Source: CAKSQF01 sp963628435 (lineage in GTDB: Bacteria > Bacillota > Clostridia > Oscillospirales > CAG-272). Taken from it: a DNA stretch of 64,000 nt. The stretch lies in assembly GCA_963628435.1 (NCBI GenBank), contig CAVGEY010000012.1, forward strand, positions 1 to 64,000. Reading direction: 5' to 3'. Shown here in pieces: positions 26,863-35,326 of the stretch; the stretch's first letter is position 1; every line of letters starts with the position of its first letter. The notes beneath the pieces are model-generated. The model was not told the origin of the DNA. It saw nothing but the letters and a program-made list of their open reading frames with translations, and searched no databases. A program made the translations under genes and the position numbers.

Positions 26863-28767
26863 TTAAGATGCCGGTTCGGCGTTCAGCGCTTCCTTGCGGT
26901 ACTGGAGAGTGTAGAGGCTGTAATATTTTCCGCCTTTCGCAATCAGCTCATCGTGCGAGCCTTCCTCGACGATTTTGCCGTGCGACAGCACGATTATGTT
27001 GTCGGCATTTCTGATTGTCGAAAGTCTGTGCGCCACGATAAGCATTGTGCCGATGTTTTTCATTCGGTTAAGACTGTCCTGAATCAGCTGTTCGGTTTCG
27101 GTGTCGATGTTCGCGGTTGCCTCATCGAGAATCATAACCGACGGCTTGTGGATTATCGCACGCGCGAAAGACAAAAGCTGACGCTGACCTGCCGAGAAGT
27201 TGTTGCCGCGTTCACGCACAGGCTCGTCAAGCCCGGCGTCAAGTCTTGATATGAACCTGTCGGCGTTGACATAGCGGCATGCCGCCATGATTTCGTCATC
27301 CGATATGTTCTCTTCGCGCAGAACGATGTTGCTCCTGATTGTTCCCGAAAAGAGGAAAACATCCTGAAGCATCTGCCCGAAGTGACGGCGCAGCGATGAT
27401 GTTTTGATTTTTCTGATGTCGATGCCGTCAATCAGAATTTCGCCTTTCTGAAATTCGTAGTTGCGGCAGATAAGCGAGAGAATTGTGGTTTTGCCCGAAC
27501 CGGTCGAACCGACAAAAGCCACCGTTTCTTTCGGCATTACATGGAACGATACCCCTTTAAGCACCCATTCGCCCTCGTTGTAGGCGAACCAGACATCGCG
27601 GAACTCTATTTCGCCTCTGACATTTTCGAGTTCAATCGCATCGGGCGCATCGGTCATGCCGAGCGGCTCATCGAGCACCGAAAATACCTTTTCGGCCGAG
27701 GCAAATGCCGACTGAAGCGAGCTGAACTGTTCGGCGAGATTCTGTATCGGGGTGAAGAAGTTCGATATATACATATAGAATGTGACTACGACCGATGAGT
27801 CAAGCGTCTGACCGAGAAATACCCTGCCGTCAATATATCCTTTTCCGCCGAGGTAGAGCAGGCATAGCACCGAACTGATGTAGAGCATATAGACAAGCGG
27901 ACGGAATATGCCGAACACGAGAATCTGCTCACGCTTCGCTTTGCCGAGACTGTTGCTCTTTGCGGTAAATTCGGACATTTTGGCGTCCTCACGGTTGAAA
28001 ATCTGAGTGATTTTCATGCCCGACAGATTTTCGGACAGATAGGTGTTTATATCTGTGGTGCGGTCTTTGACTCTGCGGTAGGCGCGGCGCGAGAATTTTC
28101 TGAAAATGACCGTGAACAGAATGACGAACGGCACAAAGCAGCTTACCATGAGGGTGAGCTCATAGCTTATCGAGAGCATCGCGATGAAAATTCCGATAAC
28201 GATGAATGCGTTTTTGCAGAGATTTACGAGAAGATTCGTAAACATCATCGAAATCGCGTTGGTGTCGTTTGTCACACGGGTGACGAGTTTGCCGACCGGG
28301 ATTTTCGACAACCGGTCATGAGAGAACGATTCGATATGCGAAAAGAGTTCCTCGCGCAGCTTCGAAATGATTTTCTGACCTGTTTTCTGAAGTATGATTG
28401 CCTGAATATAGCTGCAGAGCAGCGAAAAGATTATAATCGAAATGTAGAGCGCGATGTAGCGCCAAAGGCTCGACATACCGGCACCGTCGGTTAGGGTTTT
28501 CTCCATATCGCCGACAATAATCGGAGTGATAATGTCATAGGCAATCGAAAAGACGGTCAGCAGACCGACGGCGACAAAATGCCATATATACGGTTTCGCG
28601 TAGCCGAGCAGCCGCCTCGTTATCTCCGAATCTTTCATGTTTCGGTCAAATCCCATCGACTGCTTCTTGTCGCGTACAAGCGCGAAGGCAAGTGTCAGAA
28701 CAAGCGATATGATGCCGACTATCCCGCCGACGAGAATAAGCGGATAGTAATTATGAAGATTACTCAT
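26863..28767 (-). CDS. ABC exporter half-transporter (permease-ATPase), second subunit
   Basis: 634 aa from the ATG at 28767, after GGAGGTGAT; the start overlaps the stop of the upstream half-transporter by 8 bp, so the two are translationally coupled. Six-helix type IV exporter domain (about 45-345) after an extra N-terminal hydrophobic segment. ATPase domain with GSTGSGKTTI (Walker A), the Q-loop FGQMLQDVFLF, FSAGQRQLLSFARAI (signature, FSAGQ in place of LSGGQ) and VMILDEATANIDTET (Walker B). Pairs with the other subunit as a heterodimeric lipid- or drug-exporter-like transporter. Last gene of the nag-linked operon. Confidence 0.9.
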   Translation of the reverse strand: MSNLHNYYPLILVGGIVGIISLVLTLAFALVRDKKQSMGFDRNMKDSEITRRLLGYAKPYIWHFVAVGLLTVFSIAYDIITPIIVGDMEKTLTDGAGMSSLWRYIALYISIIIFSLLCSYIQAIILQKTGQKIISKLREELFSHIESFSHDRLSKIPVGKLVTRVTNDTNAISMMFTNLLVNLCKNAFIVIGIFIAMLSISYELTLMVSCFVPFVILFTVIFRKFSRRAYRRVKDRTTDINTYLSENLSGMKITQIFNREDAKMSEFTAKSNSLGKAKREQILVFGIFRPLVYMLYISSVLCLLYLGGKGYIDGRVFLGQTLDSSVVVTFYMYISNFFTPIQNLAEQFSSLQSAFASAEKVFSVLDEPLGMTDAPDAIELENVRGEIEFRDVWFAYNEGEWVLKGVSFHVMPKETVAFVGSTGSGKTTILSLICRNYEFQKGEILIDGIDIRKIKTSSLRRHFGQMLQDVFLFSGTIRSNIVLREENISDDEIMAACRYVNADRFISRLDAGLDEPVRERGNNFSAGQRQLLSFARAIIHKPSVMILDEATANIDTETEQLIQDSLNRMKNIGTMLIVAHRLSTIRNADNIIVLSHGKIVEEGSHDELIAKGGKYYSLYTLQYRKEALNAEPAS

Positions 28768-30553
28768 GCATATCACCTCCCGATTCTCCGCTCTCATGTT
28801 CGAGCTTCTGCAAATCGACCGCCTTGCGGTATTCGGCACAGCTTTCGTAGAGGGAGCGGTGCGTACCTACCGCCGCGACTCTGCCGTCGTCGACAAATAT
28901 GATCTTGTCGGCGTCCTCTACGGTGGATATGCGGTGAGCTATGAGTATTGTCGTTTTGCCCGCGCGGCTTTGCGCGAGATTTTCGAGTATTATTTTTTCG
29001 GTTTTTGTATCGACCGCCGATACCGAATCGTCGAGAATGAGTATCGGCGCGTTTTTGAGAAGGGCGCGGGCAATCGAAATGCGCTGTTTCTGACCTCCCG
29101 AAACGGTTACGCCGCGTTCGCCGAGCACGGTATCGTATCCGCCGGCGAATTCGGCGATATTTTCGTGAATATCGGCAAGGCGTGCGTATTTTTCAACCTC
29201 TTCGATGTCGCTTTCGTCTTTCGCGAACGAGATATTGTTCGCGATTGTGTCCGAGAACAGGAAATTGTCCTGCGGAACATAGGCACAGCCGGCACGCACA
29301 GACGAAATCGTGAGAGAGTTCACATCATGTCCGTCGATAAACAGGCATCCGTCTTTTACATTGTAGGTACGCAGTATAAGATCGACGATTGTCGTTTTGC
29401 CCGATCCCGTTTTGCCGACAATGCCGACAAATTCGCCCGCGTTTATTTTGAAGCTGACATCGGTGAGCACGTCAAATTCGCCGTCGGGATAGCGGAAAGA
29501 GAGATTTCTGAACTCTATGTTTCCCTTTACGTCTTTGATGTCGGCGGCGCCTTCGCCGTCTTTTACGTCAACACCCGCATCGAGCAGTTCGCCGATTCTC
29601 GCAAGCGATGCCTTTCCGCGCGAACTTTTCTCGATAAGCATGGCAATCGCCATTACCGGCCAGACGATAGATGAAAAATAGCTTATGTATTCGATGAGCT
29701 GTCCCGCGTCAAGACCGCCCTTTGTTACCGTATATCCGCCGTATCCGATGATTATGCAGATTACAAGCTCGACCGTGAGCGAAATCAGTATGTTGAGAAG
29801 AACCGATGTTTTCGTATAGTCGACATTCGTTTTTTCGTTTTCGACATTCAGCTTCTTGAAAGCGGCAAGTTCTTTGGTTTCTTTGACAAATGCCTTGATA
29901 ACGGCAATCCCCGAAAAGCTCTCCTGCGAAAAATCGGACAGATCGGAGAATGCCTGTTGGCGTATTTCCCATTTTTTCGTCATGCTCCTGCCGACGATAT
30001 TTCCTATCGTGAACATCAGAATCATCGGTATCATCGAAAGGCAGGTGAGAAAAACATTCATTCTCCACATTTTCGCGAATGCGAGAGTGCCGAGAAGAAG
30101 GGCATCGAAGAACATGAGAATGCCGTCGCCGAAACATTCCTGAATGGTTTCGAGATCGTTGGTGTAAAGGCTCATCAGCGAGCCGACTTTGTTTTTCTGA
30201 TAATATTCGCAGGAAAGTTTTCTGCTGTGATCGAACATTTTTGTGCGCAGATCGGTTTCGACCGAAATTGCCGAGCCGAAAAAGCAGACACGCCAGAGAA
30301 ATCTGCCGATTACCATTATAACGATAATCACGATTATCGGCAGGCAGACTTTGTCGAGAAGAAGGTCAATCGTAAAATCGTATTCGGCGCCGTCGATCTT
30401 CACCTTCGCGCCGTTCATGCCGTTTATGACAATGCGGTAAAGTTCGGGAATTTTCAGCTGAAAATAGTCGACAAGCACAAGCGCGAAAATTCCGAGAAGA
30501 AGAGCAGGTGCATGCTTAATATAATATTTGTTGATATGTTTTCCGAAAATCAA
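28760..30553 (-). CDS. ABC exporter half-transporter (permease-ATPase), first subunit
   Basis: About 597 aa. The likely start is the TTG at 30553, 7 nt after GGGGAG; in-frame TTGs at 30568 and 30559 lie too close to that site. Six-helix exporter domain followed by an ATPase with GKTGSGKTTIVD (Walker A), the Q-loop YVPQDNFLF, VSGGQKQRISIARAL (signature) and PILILDDSVSAVDTKT (Walker B, with Asp where the catalytic Glu is expected). That change marks the degenerate site typical of one half of heterodimeric exporters such as BmrC/BmrD-like pairs. Follows nagA by about 30 bp. Confidence 0.9.
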   Translation of the reverse strand: MIFGKHINKYYIKHAPALLLGIFALVLVDYFQLKIPELYRIVINGMNGAKVKIDGAEYDFTIDLLLDKVCLPIIVIIVIMVIGRFLWRVCFFGSAISVETDLRTKMFDHSRKLSCEYYQKNKVGSLMSLYTNDLETIQECFGDGILMFFDALLLGTLAFAKMWRMNVFLTCLSMIPMILMFTIGNIVGRSMTKKWEIRQQAFSDLSDFSQESFSGIAVIKAFVKETKELAAFKKLNVENEKTNVDYTKTSVLLNILISLTVELVICIIIGYGGYTVTKGGLDAGQLIEYISYFSSIVWPVMAIAMLIEKSSRGKASLARIGELLDAGVDVKDGEGAADIKDVKGNIEFRNLSFRYPDGEFDVLTDVSFKINAGEFVGIVGKTGSGKTTIVDLILRTYNVKDGCLFIDGHDVNSLTISSVRAGCAYVPQDNFLFSDTIANNISFAKDESDIEEVEKYARLADIHENIAEFAGGYDTVLGERGVTVSGGQKQRISIARALLKNAPILILDDSVSAVDTKTEKIILENLAQSRAGKTTILIAHRISTVEDADKIIFVDDGRVAAVGTHRSLYESCAEYRKAVDLQKLEHESGESGGDMHE

Positions 30554-30583
30554 TGTCAAACTCCCCAAATCGATTATATGCTG

Positions 30584-31693
30584 TTATATGTCGCGATAAA
30601 TCGGCTTTCCGCCCTTTATGATAAGACGCAGGCCGAGATTTTCGTCAACCGCAAGAAGGTCGGCATCGCATCCGACGGAAAGTCTGCCTTTTCGCCGAAA
30701 TCCCATAAGAGCCGAGGGGGTGGCGGATGCCATGCGGAAAGCGTCTGCTTCGGGTATTCCGAATTCAACCGCTTTTTTTACGCAGGTGAAAAGAGTGGAA
30801 GTGCTGCCCGCAAGCGCGCCGTCGGCTTCGGTGCGGGCAACCGAATCTTTTACGATAACCGGCTGACCGCCGAACATATATCTGCCGTCCGCGAGACCGG
30901 TCGCACGCATCGAGTCGCTGATAAGAATCATTCGGTCGGGGCCGAATGTGCGGTAGAGCATTTTGATTACGCTGCCGTGTATGTGCAGACCGTCGCAGAT
31001 TACCTGAACATACATATCGCGGTCTATCGCCGCCCCGATGGGGCCGGGCTCTCTGTGATGTATTCCGGGCATGGCGTTGAAAACATGGGTGAGACAGCGC
31101 GCGCCCGCGTCCGCCGCCGCAAGCGTGCGGTCATAGTCGGCATCGGTGTGTCCGATTGACACGACACAGCCCGCCGAAACGCAGTTTCTGATAAAGTTTT
31201 CCGAGCCGTCTTTTTCGGGGGCGAGCGTTACCGTCTTTACCCCTTTATCCGACAGAAGTGTCCTGAATTCGTCAAAATCGGGATCTTTTATGAATTTTGC
31301 GTTCTGCGCGCCCTTGCGCTTCTCGCTGATGTACGGCCCTTCGGCGTGAAAGCCGAGAATTTCGGCACCCGTATTCGGAAGTTCGGCGCTTACCGCGCGG
31401 CGTATGTCGGAAAAATCTTCGGTCATTGTCGTGGGCAGCCATGACAGCGTGCCGTTCGCCGCGAGAAATCCGGACATTTTGAGAAGCGACTCGCTCTCCC
31501 CGTCCATCGTGTCATATCCCATGCAGCCGTGCGTGTGGATGTCCACAAGTCCGGGATAGACGTGCAGACCGCCGACGTCGATAATCTCCGCCCGTTCACC
31601 CGCACACGCCGCCGTATCGGCGATTTTGCCGTCATTTACCGTTATATCGGTGATTCTGCCGTTCACGGCGCAGTTTGTCAGCTTCAATAACAT
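30584..31693 (-). CDS. nagA: N-acetylglucosamine-6-phosphate deacetylase
   Basis: 369 aa from the ATG at 31693, preceded by AAGGAG; an open frame upstream is not used. Amidohydrolase converting GlcNAc-6-P to glucosamine-6-P and acetate. Motifs: VDIHTHGCMGYDTMDG (first metal His pair region), GFHAEGPYISEKRKGAQN (metal Glu), VSIGHTDADYD, THVFNAMPGIHHREPG (substrate binding) and LISDSMRATGL (catalytic Asp). It lies 10 bp behind the NagB-ROK gene, so GlcNAc-6-P is deacetylated and then isomerised by products of one operon. Confidence 0.96.
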   Translation of the reverse strand: MLLKLTNCAVNGRITDITVNDGKIADTAACAGERAEIIDVGGLHVYPGLVDIHTHGCMGYDTMDGESESLLKMSGFLAANGTLSWLPTTMTEDFSDIRRAVSAELPNTGAEILGFHAEGPYISEKRKGAQNAKFIKDPDFDEFRTLLSDKGVKTVTLAPEKDGSENFIRNCVSAGCVVSIGHTDADYDRTLAAADAGARCLTHVFNAMPGIHHREPGPIGAAIDRDMYVQVICDGLHIHGSVIKMLYRTFGPDRMILISDSMRATGLADGRYMFGGQPVIVKDSVARTEADGALAGSTSTLFTCVKKAVEFGIPEADAFRMASATPSALMGFRRKGRLSVGCDADLLAVDENLGLRLIIKGGKPIYRDI

Positions 31694-31703
31694 TTGAATC
31701 TCC

Positions 31704-33308
31704 TTACAGCAGAGCGGCGCCGAGCGAGCCGGCATCGTTCTTCAGGGTGGAAATCTCGATGTTGACGTCGGCGTTCGGGATTTTGCGGATAAGCATCGGC
31801 ACGAGAACGTCGCATCTCGATGTTATTCCGCCGGCGAGAATGACGGCATCCGGCCCGAATACATTGATAAGACTCGTTATGCCGACGGCCAGATAATCGG
31901 TGTATTTTTCGAGAACACGTCCGGCAATCGGGCATCGTCTGCCGTATGCGTCGAATACCGCCTCGCCGTCGAGCTTCCCGCCTTTTTCGATGCGGACCGA
32001 TGCGAGTATGCTGTTCGGATTCGCATCGGCGGCTTCGTTTGCGCGTTTTATCAGCGCGCTGACCGAGGCGTACTGCTCCCAGCATCCGTGCTGGCCGCAC
32101 GGGCAGGGCAGACCGTTTTCCGCTTCGATGATAATGTGTCCGATTTCGCCCATACTGCTGCTGCCGTGTGCGATGGCACCGTCGAGGATGATGCCGCCGC
32201 CGATACCGGTGCCGAGCGTTACCATGATAATGTTCTTGTATTTTTTGCCCCAGCCGAATTCGTATTCGCCGAGCGCGGCGCAGTTCGCGTCATTGTCGAC
32301 GTTTACGGTAAGACCGGTCAGTTCGGACAGCCGATCGCCGAGCGCAAATCCCTTGAACGGCAGATTCGCGGCGCTGACCTTGCCCTCCCTTATTATGCCG
32401 GGAGTTCCGACACCGATTGCTTTTATCGGATATTTTCCGATAAGCGACAGACATTCGTCCGCGATTTTGCCGACAAGCAGATCGGCAGACGCTTTTTCGG
32501 TCGGGATCGAACTCTTATAAACGAGCTTTCTTCCCTCGACAACCGCGAATTTTACATTCGTGCCGCCTATGTCGACGCCGAGACGGGTACCCGAATAGGC
32601 ATCTCTGTCGCAGATGAGCACGACATCGGGATGAACTTTCAAAAGCGTTGCGGGAACCGATGTGTTGATGCCCTCGTTGAGCAGTTCGGATACAACTCTC
32701 GATTTTGCCGCGCCCGATGCGAGAAGAATGATTTTTTTCGATTTGAGAATCGAGGCGATGCCCATTGTAAGCGCTTTTTTCGGAACTTCGTCTCTGCTCT
32801 CGAAAAAGCGGGCATTTGCCTCAATCGTGCTTTCGGTAAGGTCGGTCAGATGGGTTTTCGAGTTCAGATTCGCGCCCGGTTCGTTGAACCCGATGTGTCC
32901 GTTTCTGCCTATTCCGAGAATCTGCAGATCGATGCCGCCGTGCGCCTTGATTTTTTTGTCGTATTCCTCACATTCGGCTTCGGGATTTTCAGCCAGTCCG
33001 TTCGGAATGAAAATGTTCGCGGAATCTATATTCACTTTCGAAAAGAGCTGTTCGTTCATGAAATAATGGTAACTCTGCGGATTTTCGGGCGAAATCGGAT
33101 AATATTCGTCGAGATTGAATGATACGACTTTCGAAAAATCTATGTCTCCCTGCCTGTTCATTCCGACAAGACGGCGGTACATTCCCACAGGCGTCGAGCC
33201 GGTGGCAAGTCCGAGTACGCTTTCGGGCTTTAATATCAGCTGACTTGCGACAAGTTTCGCGGCCTGAGCCGACATTTCGTTGTAATCGTCACAGACAATA
33301 ACTCTCAT
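31704..33308 (-). CDS. glucosamine-6-phosphate deaminase fused to a ROK-family sugar kinase
   Basis: 534 aa from the ATG at 33308, preceded by AAGGAG. Residues 1-238 are a complete NagB: LGLATGSTPVGMYRRL, FNLDEYYP (Asp67), and GIGRNGHIGFNEPG (His138, Glu143). Residues 242-534 are a complete ROK kinase: LGVDIGGTNVKF (ATP site), VDNDANCAALGE, GTGIGGGII, and the zinc motif GEIGH with CPCGQHGCWE (His391, Cys402, Cys404, Cys409). Only a few residues join them. NagB turns GlcN-6-P into fructose-6-P and ammonia; ROK kinases phosphorylate GlcNAc, ManNAc or glucose. The frame is open throughout, so this looks like a true bifunctional protein. First gene of the operon. Confidence 0.93.
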   Translation of the reverse strand: MRVIVCDDYNEMSAQAAKLVASQLILKPESVLGLATGSTPVGMYRRLVGMNRQGDIDFSKVVSFNLDEYYPISPENPQSYHYFMNEQLFSKVNIDSANIFIPNGLAENPEAECEEYDKKIKAHGGIDLQILGIGRNGHIGFNEPGANLNSKTHLTDLTESTIEANARFFESRDEVPKKALTMGIASILKSKKIILLASGAAKSRVVSELLNEGINTSVPATLLKVHPDVVLICDRDAYSGTRLGVDIGGTNVKFAVVEGRKLVYKSSIPTEKASADLLVGKIADECLSLIGKYPIKAIGVGTPGIIREGKVSAANLPFKGFALGDRLSELTGLTVNVDNDANCAALGEYEFGWGKKYKNIIMVTLGTGIGGGIILDGAIAHGSSSMGEIGHIIIEAENGLPCPCGQHGCWEQYASVSALIKRANEAADANPNSILASVRIEKGGKLDGEAVFDAYGRRCPIAGRVLEKYTDYLAVGITSLINVFGPDAVILAGGITSRCDVLVPMLIRKIPNADVNIEISTLKNDAGSLGAALL

Positions 33309-33323
33309 AATCGAAACGCTCCT

Positions 33324-33351
33324 TCTTATGCGTATATTCTTATGCGTATAT
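33324..33351 (-). repeat. tandem 14-bp direct repeat in the nag leader
   Basis: Two adjacent perfect copies of tcttatgcgtatat (33324-33337 and 33338-33351; plus strand) lie between the promoter and the start codon. The copy nearer the gene merges with the ribosome-binding site. It may be an operator or RNA-binding site; function unknown. Confidence 0.7.
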
Positions 33352-33384
33352 AATATATAATGTATAAATTTGCACATTCACTCC

Positions 33385-33413
33385 ATTATAACACGGATGA
33401 AACACGATGTCAA
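33385..33413 (-). promoter_or_regulatory. consensus promoter of the amino-sugar operon
   Basis: Minus strand TTGACA (33413-33408), exactly 17 bp, TATAAT (33390-33385): a perfect sigma-A promoter, about 75 bp before the NagB-ROK start. Confidence 0.85.
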
Positions 33414-33447
33414 TATTACGGCAAAAATCGGTCGGATACGGGTTATG

Positions 33448-33540
33448 CGCCGCCGCGGGTTGCCGCGTTGCTTTTCTCTTTGTTCGTATAAACCTCCGAA
33501 CGCCCATGCCCTGAGCGTTTTTTTATTTTACGCGGCGGCG
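33448..33540. repeat. GC-rich inverted repeat between divergent promoters
   Basis: A 10-bp perfect inverted repeat (cgccgccgcg at 33448-33457, cgcggcggcg at 33531-33540) encloses 73 nt that include aacgc/gcgtt pairing followed by seven Ts (near 33500-33523). It lies in the gap between the nag promoter and the GDPD-PHP promoter. No gene was recognised in it. Confidence 0.5.
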
Positions 33541-33541
33541 G

Positions 33542-33570
33542 TTGACTATTTGATTTAATAGGTGTATTAT
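33542..33570 (+). promoter_or_regulatory. promoter of the GDPD-PHP fusion gene
   Basis: TTGACT (33542-33547), 17 bp, TATTAT (33565-33570), 42 bp before the start codon. Confidence 0.7.
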
Positions 33571-33611
33571 ATTTGTATGTTTTATTTTATCAATAAAAAG
33601 AGGCCGAGAAT

Positions 33612-35177
33612 ATGAAATTTCAGGCGCACAGAGGAGTGGGAACCGAGTTTCCGGAAAATACAATGCCGGCATTTATCGCCGCAGCCGCTCAGGGGTACGA
33701 TTATATTGAACTTGATCCCGCTTTTACAAAAGACGGAAAATGCGTGGTTTTGCACGATAAAAGCATCAACCGAACATGCAGAGACGAGTTCGGGGCGGCA
33801 ATAATCGGTGAAATTAAGATAGCGGATATATCGTATGAAGAAGCGCTGAAATATGACGCCGGTATCGCCAAAGCATATAAATTCAGAGGGACGAAGATAC
33901 CGCTTTTGTCGGAGGTTCTGGAATTTGCGAAAAAATCCGAAATAACCGTGAAAATCGATAATAAAATACGGTATTTTTCGGATTATCAAACCGAGATATT
34001 TTTTGATACGGTTGAAAAATCGGGCGCGCGCGTCGGCTTCACAAGTCCGGATACCGAATATATAAAAAAGATTGTTTCGCGTTTTCCGAATGCCGAAATT
34101 CATTATGACGGATATGTCGATGAGAACAGGCTTGCCGGGCTACGGGATATTTCGGGAAATAATGAGCTGTATATCTGGCTGCCGATAGAGTCGTCCGCGA
34201 CCGATTGGGTGAAGCTGCCGCGGGCCGATGATGATTTGTGCCGGACGGTTAAAAAATACGGGAAACTCGGTATCTGGATAATCTCTGATATTGATGAACT
34301 TGAAAAAGCCCGGAATTTCGGAGCGGATATTATCGAAACTCAGGGGCGGATAAAGCCCGAAAATACGGGAAATAAAATTTTCGACTGTCACACGCACACG
34401 CGTTTTTCCCATGATTCCGAATGTGATCCGCGTGACAGCAAAAAGGCGGCAAATGAGAGAAAAATCGCGGGATTTGCGATTACCGATCACTGCGATATTG
34501 AGTTTTGCGGCGACACCGATGTGAAAACGCCTGTAAAAAAATCGGCGGAATTTGCTCACGAAATGGGAAGCGGCGTGCTTGCCGGGGTTGAAATGGGCGA
34601 GGGGATGTGGCATAAAAAGGAAGCCGAAGAGGTGATGGCGTGCGGCGATTTCGATATTGTGCTGGGCTCGGTTCACGCGGTGAGATACAAGAATTATACA
34701 CAGCCCTATTCCAAAATAGATTTCTCCCGTTTTTCACGAAATGAAATAAACGAATACATTTCCGCATATTTTGACGATATGCTCGAAATGATAAAAACGA
34801 CCGATTTTGACCTGCTTTCACATTTGACCTGCCCGCTCAGATACATAAGCGGAAAATACGGAATATCGGTTGATTTGAATGAGTTTGCCGACAAAATCGA
34901 TAAAATACTTAAAGAAATAATCGCAAGGGGCATCGCACTTGAAATCAATACATCCTGCATTGATACCGATTATAATGTTCTTATGCCGGATTTGCCGATA
35001 ATAAAGCGTTATAAGGAGCTCGGCGGCAGTCTTTTGACATTGGGATCGGACGCGCACATCGCGGCGCGAATAGCGTACGGCTTCGATTATGCCATAAGCG
35101 AGCTTTCAAAACTCGGCTTTAAGAATATTTATTATTTCGAAAATCGAATACCGATACCGCAGGAGATAAAACCGTGA
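33612..35177 (+). CDS. glycerophosphodiester phosphodiesterase domain fused to a PHP (histidinol-phosphatase-like) domain
   Basis: 521 aa. Residues 1-250 are a GDPD barrel: FQAHRGVGTEFPENTMPAF (His6, Arg7), YIELDPAFTKDGKCVVLHD (Glu33, Asp35, His48) and a closing IWIISDIDELEKARNFGADII. Residues 255-521 are a PHP domain: FDCHTHTRFSHDSECDP (His260, His262), ITDHCDIEFCGD, VLAGVEMG, VLGSVHAV and LGSDAHIA, as in HisK-type phosphatases. Together they could cleave a glycerophosphodiester and then dephosphorylate the product, but substrates are unknown. No signal peptide. Base composition is visibly more AT-rich than the neighbours (ATA, AAA and TTT codons are frequent), which hints at separate origin. 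Confidence 0.9.
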   Translation: MKFQAHRGVGTEFPENTMPAFIAAAAQGYDYIELDPAFTKDGKCVVLHDKSINRTCRDEFGAAIIGEIKIADISYEEALKYDAGIAKAYKFRGTKIPLLSEVLEFAKKSEITVKIDNKIRYFSDYQTEIFFDTVEKSGARVGFTSPDTEYIKKIVSRFPNAEIHYDGYVDENRLAGLRDISGNNELYIWLPIESSATDWVKLPRADDDLCRTVKKYGKLGIWIISDIDELEKARNFGADIIETQGRIKPENTGNKIFDCHTHTRFSHDSECDPRDSKKAANERKIAGFAITDHCDIEFCGDTDVKTPVKKSAEFAHEMGSGVLAGVEMGEGMWHKKEAEEVMACGDFDIVLGSVHAVRYKNYTQPYSKIDFSRFSRNEINEYISAYFDDMLEMIKTTDFDLLSHLTCPLRYISGKYGISVDLNEFADKIDKILKEIIARGIALEINTSCIDTDYNVLMPDLPIIKRYKELGGSLLTLGSDAHIAARIAYGFDYAISELSKLGFKNIYYFENRIPIPQEIKP

Positions 35178-35258
35178 GACGGATATTACGGCTTGTAAGC
35201 GCAGGCGGCATATAAAAGCAAAAATTTTCGGTTTTTTTGTGTAAATTCGCTTTTGCTA

Positions 35259-35287
35259 TTGATTTTTTTGTTCGTATGTGCTATAAT
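35259..35287 (+). promoter_or_regulatory. promoter of the TrpXYZ-like transporter operon
   Basis: TTGATT (35259-35264), 17 bp, TATAAT (35282-35287). The leader to 35327 is too short for a T-box or riboswitch. Confidence 0.75.
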
Positions 35288-35326
35288 GTCGAATATTTTA
35301 TATAAAAGAGAGGAGACAGAACAAAA

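Noticed and set aside
35178..35326. T-box or riboswitch upstream of the TrpXYZ-like operon
   Set aside because: After the predicted transcript start only about 35 nt remain before the gene, too short for either.
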